NCBI RefSeq assembly: GCF_001028175.1
Contig: NZ_AEJF01000173.1
Coordinates: forward strand, 62,001 to 126,000
Reading direction: 5' to 3'
Source of the DNA: Caballeronia mineralivorans PML1(12)
GTDB lineage: Bacteria > Pseudomonadota > Gammaproteobacteria > Burkholderiales > Burkholderiaceae
DNA length: 64,000 bases
Of this stretch, positions 32,156 to 40,091 are shown in pieces; the stretch's first letter is position 1; each line of letters begins with the position of its first letter. The notes below the pieces were generated by a model. That model worked only from the letters and a program-made list of their open reading frames with translations, was not told where the DNA came from and searched no databases. Made by a program: the position numbers and the translations under genes.

Positions 32156-32607
32156 AGTGCGGACCATCGGCCGCGAAGCAACTCTTCCGCGCGCTGCTCA
32201 ACCTGTTTGCGGAGGCGCGCTGTAGCCGGGCGCTGGTCCTCCAAACTCATGGTGTGCGCTACCCCGCCGACCTCTTGCAGTGCAATGGCGTGCGCCCGCT
32301 CCATGACCACTTGCGTGAGTGGCTTCCGGGGCACCAAAGCATAGACCAGCTCGCAATCCAGCCCCTCTGCCAGCTTGCGCAATTGCCCAAGCGTGATTCG
32401 TTCATCCGCTTCCGCTTGCTCGGACTTGTGCAAAGTCGGCGCAGAGATACCCAGGCGCTCGGCCTGCTGCCGCTCAGTCAGGCCCAATGATTCTCGAATG
32501 AGCTTCAACCAGCCCCGAGGCGGCGCGCGGCGCTTCGCCAAATCGGCATACGCTTCAGCCGATTTCTGGACTTGTTCAAGCCGGAGTTGGTTCATCCTCG
32601 AATTCAT
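32146..32607 (-). CDS. XRE-type helix-turn-helix protein, mobile mystery protein A
   Basis: A 153-residue DNA-binding protein. Residues about 35-95 form a Cro/CI-type helix-turn-helix (WLKLIRESLGLTERQQAERL, then GISAPTLHKSEQAEADERIT), followed by a segment with ELVYALVPRKPL and a helical C terminus. It overlaps the Fic gene downstream by about 10-22 bases. ATG 32607 has an AGG sequence upstream that lies within the first palindrome; ATG 32595 is an alternative. The protein most likely binds the six palindromes at 32612-32790 and represses its own promoter (inference). Confidence 0.87.
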   Translation of the reverse strand: MNSRMNQLRLEQVQKSAEAYADLAKRRAPPRGWLKLIRESLGLTERQQAERLGISAPTLHKSEQAEADERITLGQLRKLAEGLDCELVYALVPRKPLTQVVMERAHAIALQEVGGVAHTMSLEDQRPATARLRKQVEQRAEELLRGRWSALWR

Positions 32608-33098
32608 TTGCTTGCCTACAGGCTAACGGAAAATCTTAATACGATAGCTTATAGGCAAGCACACTGCAATAGTTAGATAGCTTATGCTGCATCTGAAAGT
32701 TGTAATTTGCTGTCTTGTAAGCTATCAGGTAAATTCGTATTGGTAGCCTATAAGCAATCATTCGTTGACGGTTTGCTGCCCTATAAGCTATTGAAGAGAG
32801 GCAAGAAGAAGCCCTCCGAGGGGGCGCGTGAGTATTGTTGATGGCGTAAGGTTGTAGATATTCGGGTCTGCGTCACCGCTTCTAAATTGCAGAAAGTTTG
32901 ACGTAGCAACGACACGGCGCATCACGGCACCCTTTCGCATTTCCGGGCCTGCATCGCTTACCCGGGTTCACGCGCGCAGGCTCGACACGCAAAATGCACT
33001 ACCATGGCGCGTCGATGAGCCTGTGTTTATTCCTTTTTTCCTGCACGGCGATAAGCAGACGACTCGTCCACTCCTCAGTCATCCCGGAGAAAGCAAAC
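32608..33098. other. Intergenic region between mobile mystery A gene and CHRD gene
   Basis: About 490 bp without a credible gene. The first 180 bp is A+T-rich relative to the surroundings and holds the six-copy palindrome array. The remainder (32791-33098) has ordinary composition, a GC hairpin GCCCTC-CGA-GGGGGC at 32811-32825, and presumably the promoter of the CHRD gene. Confidence 0.7.
32612..32790. repeat. Array of six 14-bp palindromes at an exact 33-bp period
   Basis: Consensus TWGCYTATARGCWA is self-complementary. Copies start at 32612 (TTGCCTACAGGCTA), 32645 (TAGCTTATAGGCAA), 32678 (TAGCTTATGCTGCA, only the left half conserved), 32711 (TGTCTTGTAAGCTA), 32744 (TAGCCTATAAGCAA) and 32777 (TGCCCTATAAGCTA). 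All starts are exactly 33 bp apart, leaving five different 19-bp spacers; 33 bp is close to three helical turns, so sites face nearly the same side of the DNA. The array lies directly upstream of the mobile mystery A gene and covers its likely promoter; for example TTGCAG-N17-TATCGT on the minus strand (32641-32669) brackets copy 2. Confidence 0.92.
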
Positions 33099-33560
33099 AT
33101 GGTCACGAAATTCAGTCTGCGTAACAGCGTGTTGAGTTTGAGCGTGGTGTTGATGTCGTCGGTAACATCCCTGGCGTCGAGTTCGGCGTTCGCCGATTCC
33201 GTCGCATTGCAAGCGAATCTGCAACCATCGAGCGAAGTGCCACCGCGTGTGAGCAAGGGGCACGGACAGTTGAAAGCCACCTTTGACACCACAACCAAGA
33301 CGCTGCAGTGGACCGTGACGTACGCCGACTTGTCCGGCCCCGCGACCATGGCGCATTTCCACGGCCCGGCGCCCGTGGGCCAGAATGCCAAGGTGCAGGT
33401 TCCTATCGACAAGAACGCGCTGCCTAGCCCGATCACAGGTCAGGCCACGCTCTCCGAGGAACAGGCCAACGAGCTGATGGCCGGCCAGTACTACTTCAAT
33501 ATCCATACCGAGAAGAACCCGACCGGAGAGATTCGTGGTCAGGTGATGCCGGCGAACTAA
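33099..33560 (+). CDS. Exported CHRD-domain protein
   Basis: A 153-residue protein with a signal peptide (basic MVTKFSLRNS, hydrophobic core, ASSSAFA|DS cleavage-like site) and one CHRD domain (about 35-150) containing the family features PPRVSKGHGQLKATFD, MAHFHGPAPVGQNA and YYFNIHTEKNPTGEIRGQV. CHRD domains occur in chordin and in many bacterial secreted proteins of unknown function. GGAGA at 33086-33090 supports ATG 33099; the upstream frame to 32994 has no ribosome binding site. Confidence 0.88.
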   Translation: MVTKFSLRNSVLSLSVVLMSSVTSLASSSAFADSVALQANLQPSSEVPPRVSKGHGQLKATFDTTTKTLQWTVTYADLSGPATMAHFHGPAPVGQNAKVQVPIDKNALPSPITGQATLSEEQANELMAGQYYFNIHTEKNPTGEIRGQVMPAN

Positions 33561-33658
33561 CGTAGCGTCTCATTGCAAGCCACGCACGGCGACCTTCTCT
33601 CCACACGCGGCCTCGTGAACGATCGTACTATTGGCGTTCATCGAAACGAGGAACGGTT

Positions 33659-34591
33659 ATGAGTTGGCAAAGTGCGTTGGCCTGCTGGGTTTTACGTCGC
33701 CGGATGCGCCCTGAAACGGGCAAGCCTGCTATCGATGTGGCGCGGGCGCGGGCGTTGACGTCGAAGCGGGCGTGGTTGCCGAAAGTGCCCCCGGGCTGGC
33801 GTCTCGAGGAGCGATACGGCCAGGCCGATGCTCCGCTTCGCGGCGAGTGGCTTGTGCCCGATAAGCCGTCTGCGACCACGATCCTGTATCTGCATGGCGG
33901 CGGTTATTACTTTTGCTCGCCTGCGACGCATCGTGGGCTTGTCTTTCCCCTCGCGCGGCGTTCAGGCGCGCGCACCTTTTCCCTCGACTACCGGCTTGCG
34001 CCCGAAACCCCGTTTCCCGCGGCGCTGGACGACGCATTGGCCGCGTATCGAAAGCTGGTGGCTGATGGCACGCCGCCTGAGTCCATCGTAATAGCCGGCG
34101 ATTCAGCCGGCGGAGGTCTCGCGCTCGCCACGTTATTGGCTTTACGCGATGCCGGTGACTTACTCCCCGCGGGCGCTGCAGTGTTCGCGCCGTGGACGGA
34201 TCTGGCGGCCACCGGTGCGTCGATGAAAACCAACGATGGCCGCGATCCGATGTTCTACGGCAAAGCCTTCGCCCCTGCGGGCAAGCTCTATACGGGCGAT
34301 GCCGATGTTCGTAACCCGTACGTATCACCGCTATATGGAAGGTTCGACGGTTTGCCGCCGCTGTTCATCCAGGTGGGCGATACCGAAGTGCTGCTCGACG
34401 ATTCCACGCGTGTCGCGGAGAAAGCGCGTGCGTCGGGCGTGTCTGTGGATCTCGAGATCTGGCCGAAGATGCCACACGTTTTCCAGATTTTGGCGCCGTT
34501 CGTGCCGGAGGCGAACCAGGCGCTGGAGCGGGCGGCTGGTTTCGTGCGCCGGGTCACGATGCGGCAGGCCGAAACCGCGGAAGTGTCGTAG
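33659..34591 (+). CDS. Alpha/beta hydrolase, HSL (family IV) esterase-like
   Basis: Serine hydrolase of 310 residues. The oxyanion-hole motif LYLHGGGYYFCSP (around 76-88), the nucleophile elbow GDSAGGG (around 147-153), the acid in GDTEVLLDDS and the histidine in MPHVFQ are all present in the right order for a short-chain carboxylesterase of the hormone-sensitive lipase family. Substrate is unknown. It is convergent with the EcsC gene, with only 4 bp between stops. Confidence 0.87.
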   Translation: MSWQSALACWVLRRRMRPETGKPAIDVARARALTSKRAWLPKVPPGWRLEERYGQADAPLRGEWLVPDKPSATTILYLHGGGYYFCSPATHRGLVFPLARRSGARTFSLDYRLAPETPFPAALDDALAAYRKLVADGTPPESIVIAGDSAGGGLALATLLALRDAGDLLPAGAAVFAPWTDLAATGASMKTNDGRDPMFYGKAFAPAGKLYTGDADVRNPYVSPLYGRFDGLPPLFIQVGDTEVLLDDSTRVAEKARASGVSVDLEIWPKMPHVFQILAPFVPEANQALERAAGFVRRVTMRQAETAEVS

Positions 34592-34595
34592 GCGC

Positions 34596-35438
34596 TTATC
34601 TGCCGCTACCTATATCGATTGTCTGAAAAGCACGCTCCACGGCCAGCTGCCCGTATTGGCGCTCCAGTCGGCGCACCGTGAAATGCCCGTGCGCCATCTG
34701 CTGGAAGTGGTCGATGAACACCGTGTTGACCATGGCCCCGAGCACCGCGCCGATCGCCGGAATCGACTTGGCGGCGACTTGCTCGCTGACCTGCACCGAA
34801 AACCGCGACGCCACCGTCTGCAAGAACTTGAGCAAGGCCGTCGAGCCGTGCCCGCTCAAGCCCTTCGCGGCAATCTCATTCGTCGCCTTCGATACCGACT
34901 GCGCCAAGGTCCCGCGCACGATGAAATAACCGATATCGGCGTTATCGTCGCTTGAACTCGGCCCGCCCATACCGAGCACCATCATGCATTGCAACTGGGT
35001 GTCGATGAGATGCACGTCTTCGCCCTCACTGCGCGCAATGTCGCATATTGAGCGAAACATCAACGTGGTCGTGACCGGCAATTCCACCGGCAACGCGAAC
35101 AGCCCGAACGCACCGCCCGCCGCGCCCGTCGTCGCGACGGCCAGCTTATGCATCAGGTTGTGCGGTTTTTCGGGCGGCAGCACAACACCGTCGACCGTAC
35201 TTTTGCTCAGCGTGCGTAGCGCGAGTTGCAGGCATTTCTTGAGCGCGGCCTGCGTCGCATCGTCGACTTTTTCCTGCGCGATGTTCGGCATCCGCGCCAT
35301 CAGCTTTTCGATAGGCGAGCCAACCACGCTCGCGAGTTTCATCGTGAGCGATGGGCTTTCCAGCGCTTCCTTGGCGCGGCGCAAGGAAGCGAGATCCTCC
35401 TGCGAGAGGGGTGAAGCGGCGATGGGCGTCGGTTCCAT
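34596..35438 (-). CDS. EcsC-family protein
   Basis: A 280-residue EcsC-family protein (the family of the third gene in the Bacillus ecs ABC-transporter operon). It has hydrophobic, glycine/alanine-rich segments such as KLAVATTGAAGGAFGLFALP and IPAIGAVLGAMVNTVFIDHF, suggesting membrane association. ATG 35438 is chosen; the frame runs upstream to 35525, but that would include the efflux-pump promoter and palindrome. Function unknown; no ABC transporter is adjacent. Confidence 0.8.
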   Translation of the reverse strand: MEPTPIAASPLSQEDLASLRRAKEALESPSLTMKLASVVGSPIEKLMARMPNIAQEKVDDATQAALKKCLQLALRTLSKSTVDGVVLPPEKPHNLMHKLAVATTGAAGGAFGLFALPVELPVTTTLMFRSICDIARSEGEDVHLIDTQLQCMMVLGMGGPSSSDDNADIGYFIVRGTLAQSVSKATNEIAAKGLSGHGSTALLKFLQTVASRFSVQVSEQVAAKSIPAIGAVLGAMVNTVFIDHFQQMAHGHFTVRRLERQYGQLAVERAFQTIDIGSGR

Positions 35439-35473
35439 GGCAAATTTCGAAAAGGTTGAGAGGGCGTCCGGTC

Positions 35474-35525
35474 TTGGATTAGAGCCTTTCACCGTGCTAT
35501 GATTCCCGTTCTGTTGACATGTCAA
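35474..35525 (+). promoter_or_regulatory. Promoter and palindromic operator of the DHA2 efflux gene
   Basis: TTGGAT (35474-35479), an 18-bp spacer and TATGAT (35498-35503, preceded by TGC as an extended -10) form a plausible sigma-70 promoter. Starting 10 bp beyond the -10 is the perfect 12-bp palindrome TTGACATGTCAA (35514-35525), overlapping the predicted transcription start. It is the likely operator of the MarR-family regulator encoded downstream at 37170 (inference). Confidence 0.65.
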
Positions 35526-35543
35526 TCATTGCGGTATCAAAAA

Positions 35544-37142
35544 ATGGCCGTTCATACTGCCGCGCACCACTCCGCGGGACAAGTGCTTCCGTTTCGCGAA
35601 TCGCTGATGGCGATGTTGGGCATCTGTTTCGTGACCATGCTGGTCGCGCTCGATCAAACCGTGGTCGGCACGGCGTTGCCGACAATCGTCGCCGAACTCA
35701 GGGGCTTTGACCTGTACGCCTGGGTCGCCACGTCCTACTTGCTGACCTCTGTGATCACCGTACCTATTTTCGGCCGGCTCGGCGATTATTACGGCCGCAA
35801 ACCGTTTGTGATTGCGTCAATTGTCGTGTTCACCGTCGCGTCCGCGCTCTGCGGCCTCGCCAACAACATGCTGTTTCTCGTACTCGCGCGCGGGCTTCAG
35901 GGCATTGGCGGCGGCATGCTGGTCGGGACCGCGTTTGCCTGCATCGCCGATCTGTTTCCTGACTCCGTCGTGCGCCTTCGCTGGCAGATAATGATGAGTT
36001 CGGCGTTCGGCATTGCGAACGCGGTCGGTCCGTCGCTTGGCGGGATTCTGACGCAATACTACGGCTGGCGCTCCGTGTTCTACGTCAATCTGCCGGTCGG
36101 CCTGCTGTCGGTGTTTTTCGTCTGGCGCTTCCTTCCGCATCTTCGACACGTCAAGCACGAGGACAAGATGCGGCTGGACTGGCAAGGCGCGGGCCTGATC
36201 GCGATTGCGCTCGGTTCGCTGCAATTATTCGTCGAAATGTTGCCGAAGCACGGGCTATCGGCGGGGTCGTGTACGTTGCTGGCCGCGAGCGTCGCGTCCG
36301 GCTTCGCGCTCTGGAAATGGGAGCGGAGTTGCAATTACGCCATTCTTCCCGTCGATATGTTCCGCAACAAGAGCCTCTCAGCGCTGTTCACGCTGTCGAT
36401 ACTCGGCGGTTTCACGATGTTTTCGCTGATGTTTTACGCGCCTCTGCTGTTTCAGGGCGGTTTTGGCATGTCGCCGAAAGACGCCGGCCTGATGATTACG
36501 CCGCTGGTCGTGTTCGTTACGATCGGCAGTATCGTGAATGGCCGGATCGTGACGCGCGTGAAGAATCCCAACGCAATGCTGTTTGTCGGTTTCGCGCTGT
36601 TGGCGCTAGCGTGTCTTGGCGTGGTGATCGCCACGCGCTCGATGCCGCGTCCGCTGTTGATGACGTTCATGGTGCTCGGCGGATTGGGGCTGGGTTTTGT
36701 CATGCCGAACCTGACCGTGTTCGCGCAACTGACGGCGGGGCGTGCGCATCTGGGGATTGCGACGGCGCTGCTGCAGTCGCTGCGCATGATTGGTGGGATG
36801 ATCGGCACGGCGTTGACCGGTACGCTGGTCAGCCATCTGTACGCGAGCGGTGTGCGGCTTTCACTCGATAGAGACCGCGCCAGTCACTGGTTCAGCGACC
36901 TGAGCGATCCGCAGATCCTGATCAACCACGAAGCGCAAACCACGCTGCTTTCGCAACTCGCCACCGCCGGTCATAACGGCGCGATGTTGCTCGAATCGGC
37001 ACGCGAGTCGCTGGTCGCGGCAATTCACATCGGCCTTGCGGTCGCGGCGGTTGTAGCCGTGCTGGCCTTCTGGCAAGCGCGTCGCGTGCCGCCGGTGCGT
37101 TTGAAGGGCGCGAAGGTCGAACCGGCGGTCATGGCCGAATGA
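35544..37142 (+). CDS. DHA2-family MFS multidrug efflux transporter (14-TMS type)
   Basis: A 532-residue drug/proton antiporter. Motif D1 LDQTVVGTALPTIVAEL and motif A GRLGDYYGRKPFVIAS place it in the DHA2 (EmrB/QacA) family with 14 predicted membrane segments; the C terminus ends in a short basic tail. ATG 35544 is used; the longer frame to 35499 would overlap the -10 element. The MarR regulator gene starts about 27 bp later, the usual self-regulating efflux operon. No membrane fusion protein gene is adjacent. Confidence 0.88.
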   Translation: MAVHTAAHHSAGQVLPFRESLMAMLGICFVTMLVALDQTVVGTALPTIVAELRGFDLYAWVATSYLLTSVITVPIFGRLGDYYGRKPFVIASIVVFTVASALCGLANNMLFLVLARGLQGIGGGMLVGTAFACIADLFPDSVVRLRWQIMMSSAFGIANAVGPSLGGILTQYYGWRSVFYVNLPVGLLSVFFVWRFLPHLRHVKHEDKMRLDWQGAGLIAIALGSLQLFVEMLPKHGLSAGSCTLLAASVASGFALWKWERSCNYAILPVDMFRNKSLSALFTLSILGGFTMFSLMFYAPLLFQGGFGMSPKDAGLMITPLVVFVTIGSIVNGRIVTRVKNPNAMLFVGFALLALACLGVVIATRSMPRPLLMTFMVLGGLGLGFVMPNLTVFAQLTAGRAHLGIATALLQSLRMIGGMIGTALTGTLVSHLYASGVRLSLDRDRASHWFSDLSDPQILINHEAQTTLLSQLATAGHNGAMLLESARESLVAAIHIGLAVAAVVAVLAFWQARRVPPVRLKGAKVEPAVMAE

Positions 37143-37169
37143 AGCGTGATCGCGGAAAGTAACAGCACG

Positions 37170-37727
37170 ATGAGCACCACGGATAGGCAGGACTTGGAAA
37201 CACACAGCATCGAGGCAGTCAGCCGGGAACCAATCAGCATGGACGAAACGGAACGTATCGCCTTCATACAGCAGTTCGGACGCACTTATCGTGCGTTCAT
37301 GCAGGCGTTCGAATCGCAGGTCGGCCAGCCGATGCCGCGCTGGCGCATCCTGCTCGCGCTGCATCAGCACGCGGGCGAGTTGTCGCAGAAGAGGTTGGTG
37401 GAGCGCCTGCGGGTGGACCCGGGCGCGCTCACGCGGCAGTTGAAAACGCTGGAGGCGCTGGGCTGGATTGCGCGCAGTGTCGATCAGCGTGATAACCGGG
37501 TATCGAACGTGATCCTCACCGATGCAGGCCGCGCGGTCACCGAAGCCGGCATGCCGCGCCGCAATGCGTTCCTGCACGATACGCTGTCGACGCTTCCCGA
37601 CGACGCCGTGACAGCGCTCTCCGGTGCGTTGCGCGCGCTGGAGCAGCGCATCCAGGAAGTCGCCGCAGGAACCACTGAAGTGAACGACGCGAACGACCCG
37701 AACAATGCCGTTCCCGACGACGCCTAG
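37170..37727 (+). CDS. MarR-family transcriptional regulator
   Basis: Winged helix-turn-helix repressor of about 185 residues. The DNA-binding segment is seen in GELSQKRLVERLRVDPGALT, followed by the wing SVDQRDNRVSNVILTDAG. MarR proteins bind palindromes and release them on sensing phenolic or drug ligands; co-transcription with the DHA2 pump and the palindrome at 35514-35525 suggest it represses that promoter. Starts at 37146 (GTG), 37170 or 37239 are possible; 37170 has GGAAAG upstream. Its stop and that of the convergent deaminase share the tetranucleotide CTAG. Confidence 0.86.
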   Translation: MSTTDRQDLETHSIEAVSREPISMDETERIAFIQQFGRTYRAFMQAFESQVGQPMPRWRILLALHQHAGELSQKRLVERLRVDPGALTRQLKTLEALGWIARSVDQRDNRVSNVILTDAGRAVTEAGMPRRNAFLHDTLSTLPDDAVTALSGALRALEQRIQEVAAGTTEVNDANDPNNAVPDDA

Positions 37728-38998
37728 AACGACGTTTCGATCACTTCCTTCACACGATACTTTGTGTCGACGACAAGAATCTGGCGCCATTTGTCGAAGG
37801 TCAGGCACGGGTGCGAGATGTCGAACGCGATCATGTCGCCGACCTTGATGTCGTCACCCGGTTTGATCCGCAGATACGCGTGCTGGTCCATCATGCCGAA
37901 GATTTCCCAGCCTTCGCCCGGCGCCACGTCACGCGGCCATTGCGTGCCGGGACGGAAGTGGCGAGCGGGTTCGGGCATGCCGGCGTCGAAGGCGGCATCG
38001 CGTTTTCCCAGACCGATGATCACGCGATCAGGCTCCGGAATCGACTGCACATAGGCCCACAATTGCAGCGCCGGTTTCAAGCCTTCGCCCATCTTCTTCG
38101 CGATCGGATTGCGCGCGAAAATCTCGTTCTGCGCTTTCTTGTACACACCCACGTCATGCGTCAGATAACAGCCCGGACGCAGGACCACTTCGATAGCATC
38201 GCTATTCGCTTTCGCGAATTCATCGGCGACCACGTCGTACCACGCCGAGCCCGCGCCCGACAGGATCGCCGGCTTGCGCTCGATCTTGCCGTCGGCGACC
38301 AGCGCGCGCGTCACGTCCACCGCGTTCTGCAGAAACGCCCGCACCTTCGATTCGTCCTGCAGCACGCCCTCGTATAACTCGACGCCGGTGAGCTTCACGG
38401 CGTCGGGCCAGCGTGCAATGGCGGCCAGCACCGCGTCGCGCTGCGCGTCGTCGCGAATACCCGTTCGGCCGCCCGCCACGCCTAGTTCCAGCAGCACGTT
38501 GATTTGCTTGTTCACAGCGCTGAAAAACGCGCCGAGCTGGTCGACGTTATCGGCCGAATCGACGAGGCAATGGAACTCGAAATTGGGATCGGAGAGCAAT
38601 TCCGCGATCATGCCCATGTTGCGTTTGCCGACCAGCTGGTTCGCCATCAGCACGCGCTGCACGCCGCCGCGATACGCCGCGCGCACCTGATGCGCGGTGG
38701 CAAGCGTGATGCCCCACGCGCCGGCTTCCAGCTGGCGTCGAAACAGTTGCGGCGCCATGGTCGTCTTGCCGTGCGGCGCGAGCTTCACACCGTATTCCCC
38801 CATGAACGCCTGCATCCATTTCAAATTGTGTTCGATCCGGTCCGCATACAGCACCGCGGCCGGCAGGCTCACGTCCTCGTCCAGCAAATTCCAGTCGAGA
38901 CGTGCAGCATCCACGAGATGCACGCTGACACCCGGCACCATGCCGAGACCCTTGCCAAAAGGGTCGATTGTCGCGCTTTGATAGTTTGTAACTTTCAT
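37724..38998 (-). CDS. PLP-dependent amino acid deaminase (DSD1/D-threonine aldolase-like)
   Basis: A 424-residue fold-type III PLP enzyme. An alanine-racemase-type barrel contains the PLP lysine in APHGKTTMAPQLFRRQ, and the C-terminal D-serine dehydratase-like domain has the zinc-ligand pair in SHPCLTFDKW. Family members include eukaryotic-type D-serine dehydratase, D-threonine aldolase and amino acid deaminases. Divergent from an RpiR regulator, and followed there by D-aminoacylase and RidA genes, it probably deaminates a D-amino acid released by the deacylase, with RidA removing the enamine intermediate (inference). Confidence 0.86.
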   Translation of the reverse strand: MKVTNYQSATIDPFGKGLGMVPGVSVHLVDAARLDWNLLDEDVSLPAAVLYADRIEHNLKWMQAFMGEYGVKLAPHGKTTMAPQLFRRQLEAGAWGITLATAHQVRAAYRGGVQRVLMANQLVGKRNMGMIAELLSDPNFEFHCLVDSADNVDQLGAFFSAVNKQINVLLELGVAGGRTGIRDDAQRDAVLAAIARWPDAVKLTGVELYEGVLQDESKVRAFLQNAVDVTRALVADGKIERKPAILSGAGSAWYDVVADEFAKANSDAIEVVLRPGCYLTHDVGVYKKAQNEIFARNPIAKKMGEGLKPALQLWAYVQSIPEPDRVIIGLGKRDAAFDAGMPEPARHFRPGTQWPRDVAPGEGWEIFGMMDQHAYLRIKPGDDIKVGDMIAFDISHPCLTFDKWRQILVVDTKYRVKEVIETSF

Positions 38999-39143
38999 GT
39001 ATTGCTACTCCATCGTTCGTTTGTATAGAGTCGGGGCTTGTTTGGCTGTACTCGATTGATATCGAAGTTGACGCGACAATGGTACAGAAAGTACGATGCC
39101 CGAGACATTGTTATTTAGTACCAAGCAGGCCAAAAGGGTTTTC

Positions 39144-40052
39144 ATGAACGTTTCGTCCGAACCGGCTGCCTTCGATGTCGTCGCCCGGATTGCCGAGCGC
39201 GCGCCAGAATTGCGCACGGCGGAGCGGAAGGTTGCGGCGCTTATTCTCGACGATTTGACCGGTGCGTCGCGCGCCAGCATTGGTGCGCTCGCGAAAAAAG
39301 CCGAGGTCAGCATTGCCACGGTGACGCGCTTTGCGAAGGCCGTCGGGTGTCAGGACGTGCGCGAACTGAAATTGCGGCTGGCGCAGGCGGCGGCCGTCGG
39401 CCAGCGGTTCTTGCGCGGCGGCCCCTACGAGGACAACGACGCCGGCGACCTCCCCGATTCGCTCGCTGCCCGTATTTTCGACGATATCCAGACCACGCTC
39501 GCCCACAATCGCGGCGCGTTGCGAGCCGCGCCTATCGCTGCCGCCGCCGACGCGCTCGCCGACGCACGGATGATCTACGTGTTTGGCATGGGCGGAGGTT
39601 CGACCGCTTTAGCCGACGAAATGCGTTTTCGCCTGGTCCGGCTGGGCCGGCCGGTGGCGTCGTATCAGGATGGTTTGCTGCAGCGCATGGTCGCCGCGAC
39701 GCTGTCGCGCGAGCACGTGGTGGTGGCGTTATCGGTGACGGGGCAAACCCCCGAGATGGTGGAGAGTTGCCGGATCGCGCGCGAATACGGCGCGCGGGTG
39801 ATTGCGCTGACTGCGCCCGTTTCGCCGCTGGCGCAACTAGCCGATTGGCTGATTCCGATCATCGCGAATGAAACGGATTTTATTTATAAGCCGTCGACGT
39901 CGCGATACGCCATGTTGATGGCGCTTGACCTGCTCGTCACCGAACTTGCCGTGAAGCAGGGCGATACGAGCCGTGAGCTTTTGCGGCGCATGAAACACGC
40001 GCTGGATGCGCACCGTGGCGGCAGCGACCAGCGTCAGCCTTTGGGCGACTGA
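39144..40052 (+). CDS. MurR/RpiR-family transcriptional regulator
   Basis: A 302-residue regulator with an N-terminal HTH_6 domain (ELRTAERKVAALILDDLTGA, ASIGALAKKAEVSIATVTRF; about 10-85) and a C-terminal SIS domain (YVFGMGGGSTALADEMRF; VALSVTGQTPEMVESCRIAR) that would bind a phosphosugar or related ligand. ATG 39144 has AAAGGG 7-8 bases upstream; a start at 39096 is possible. It lies between the divergent deaminase and the D-aminoacylase gene (39 bp downstream), so it probably controls both transcripts. Confidence 0.88.
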   Translation: MNVSSEPAAFDVVARIAERAPELRTAERKVAALILDDLTGASRASIGALAKKAEVSIATVTRFAKAVGCQDVRELKLRLAQAAAVGQRFLRGGPYEDNDAGDLPDSLAARIFDDIQTTLAHNRGALRAAPIAAAADALADARMIYVFGMGGGSTALADEMRFRLVRLGRPVASYQDGLLQRMVAATLSREHVVVALSVTGQTPEMVESCRIAREYGARVIALTAPVSPLAQLADWLIPIIANETDFIYKPSTSRYAMLMALDLLVTELAVKQGDTSRELLRRMKHALDAHRGGSDQRQPLGD

Positions 40053-40091
40053 GCACGCTCGGCCGACGCGTGAATTTTTAGGAGATGAAGC

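Noticed and set aside
32612-32790. CRISPR array
   Set aside because: Repeats are only 14 bp, imperfect and palindromic, spacers are 19 bp, and no cas genes are present; an operator or iteron array fits better.
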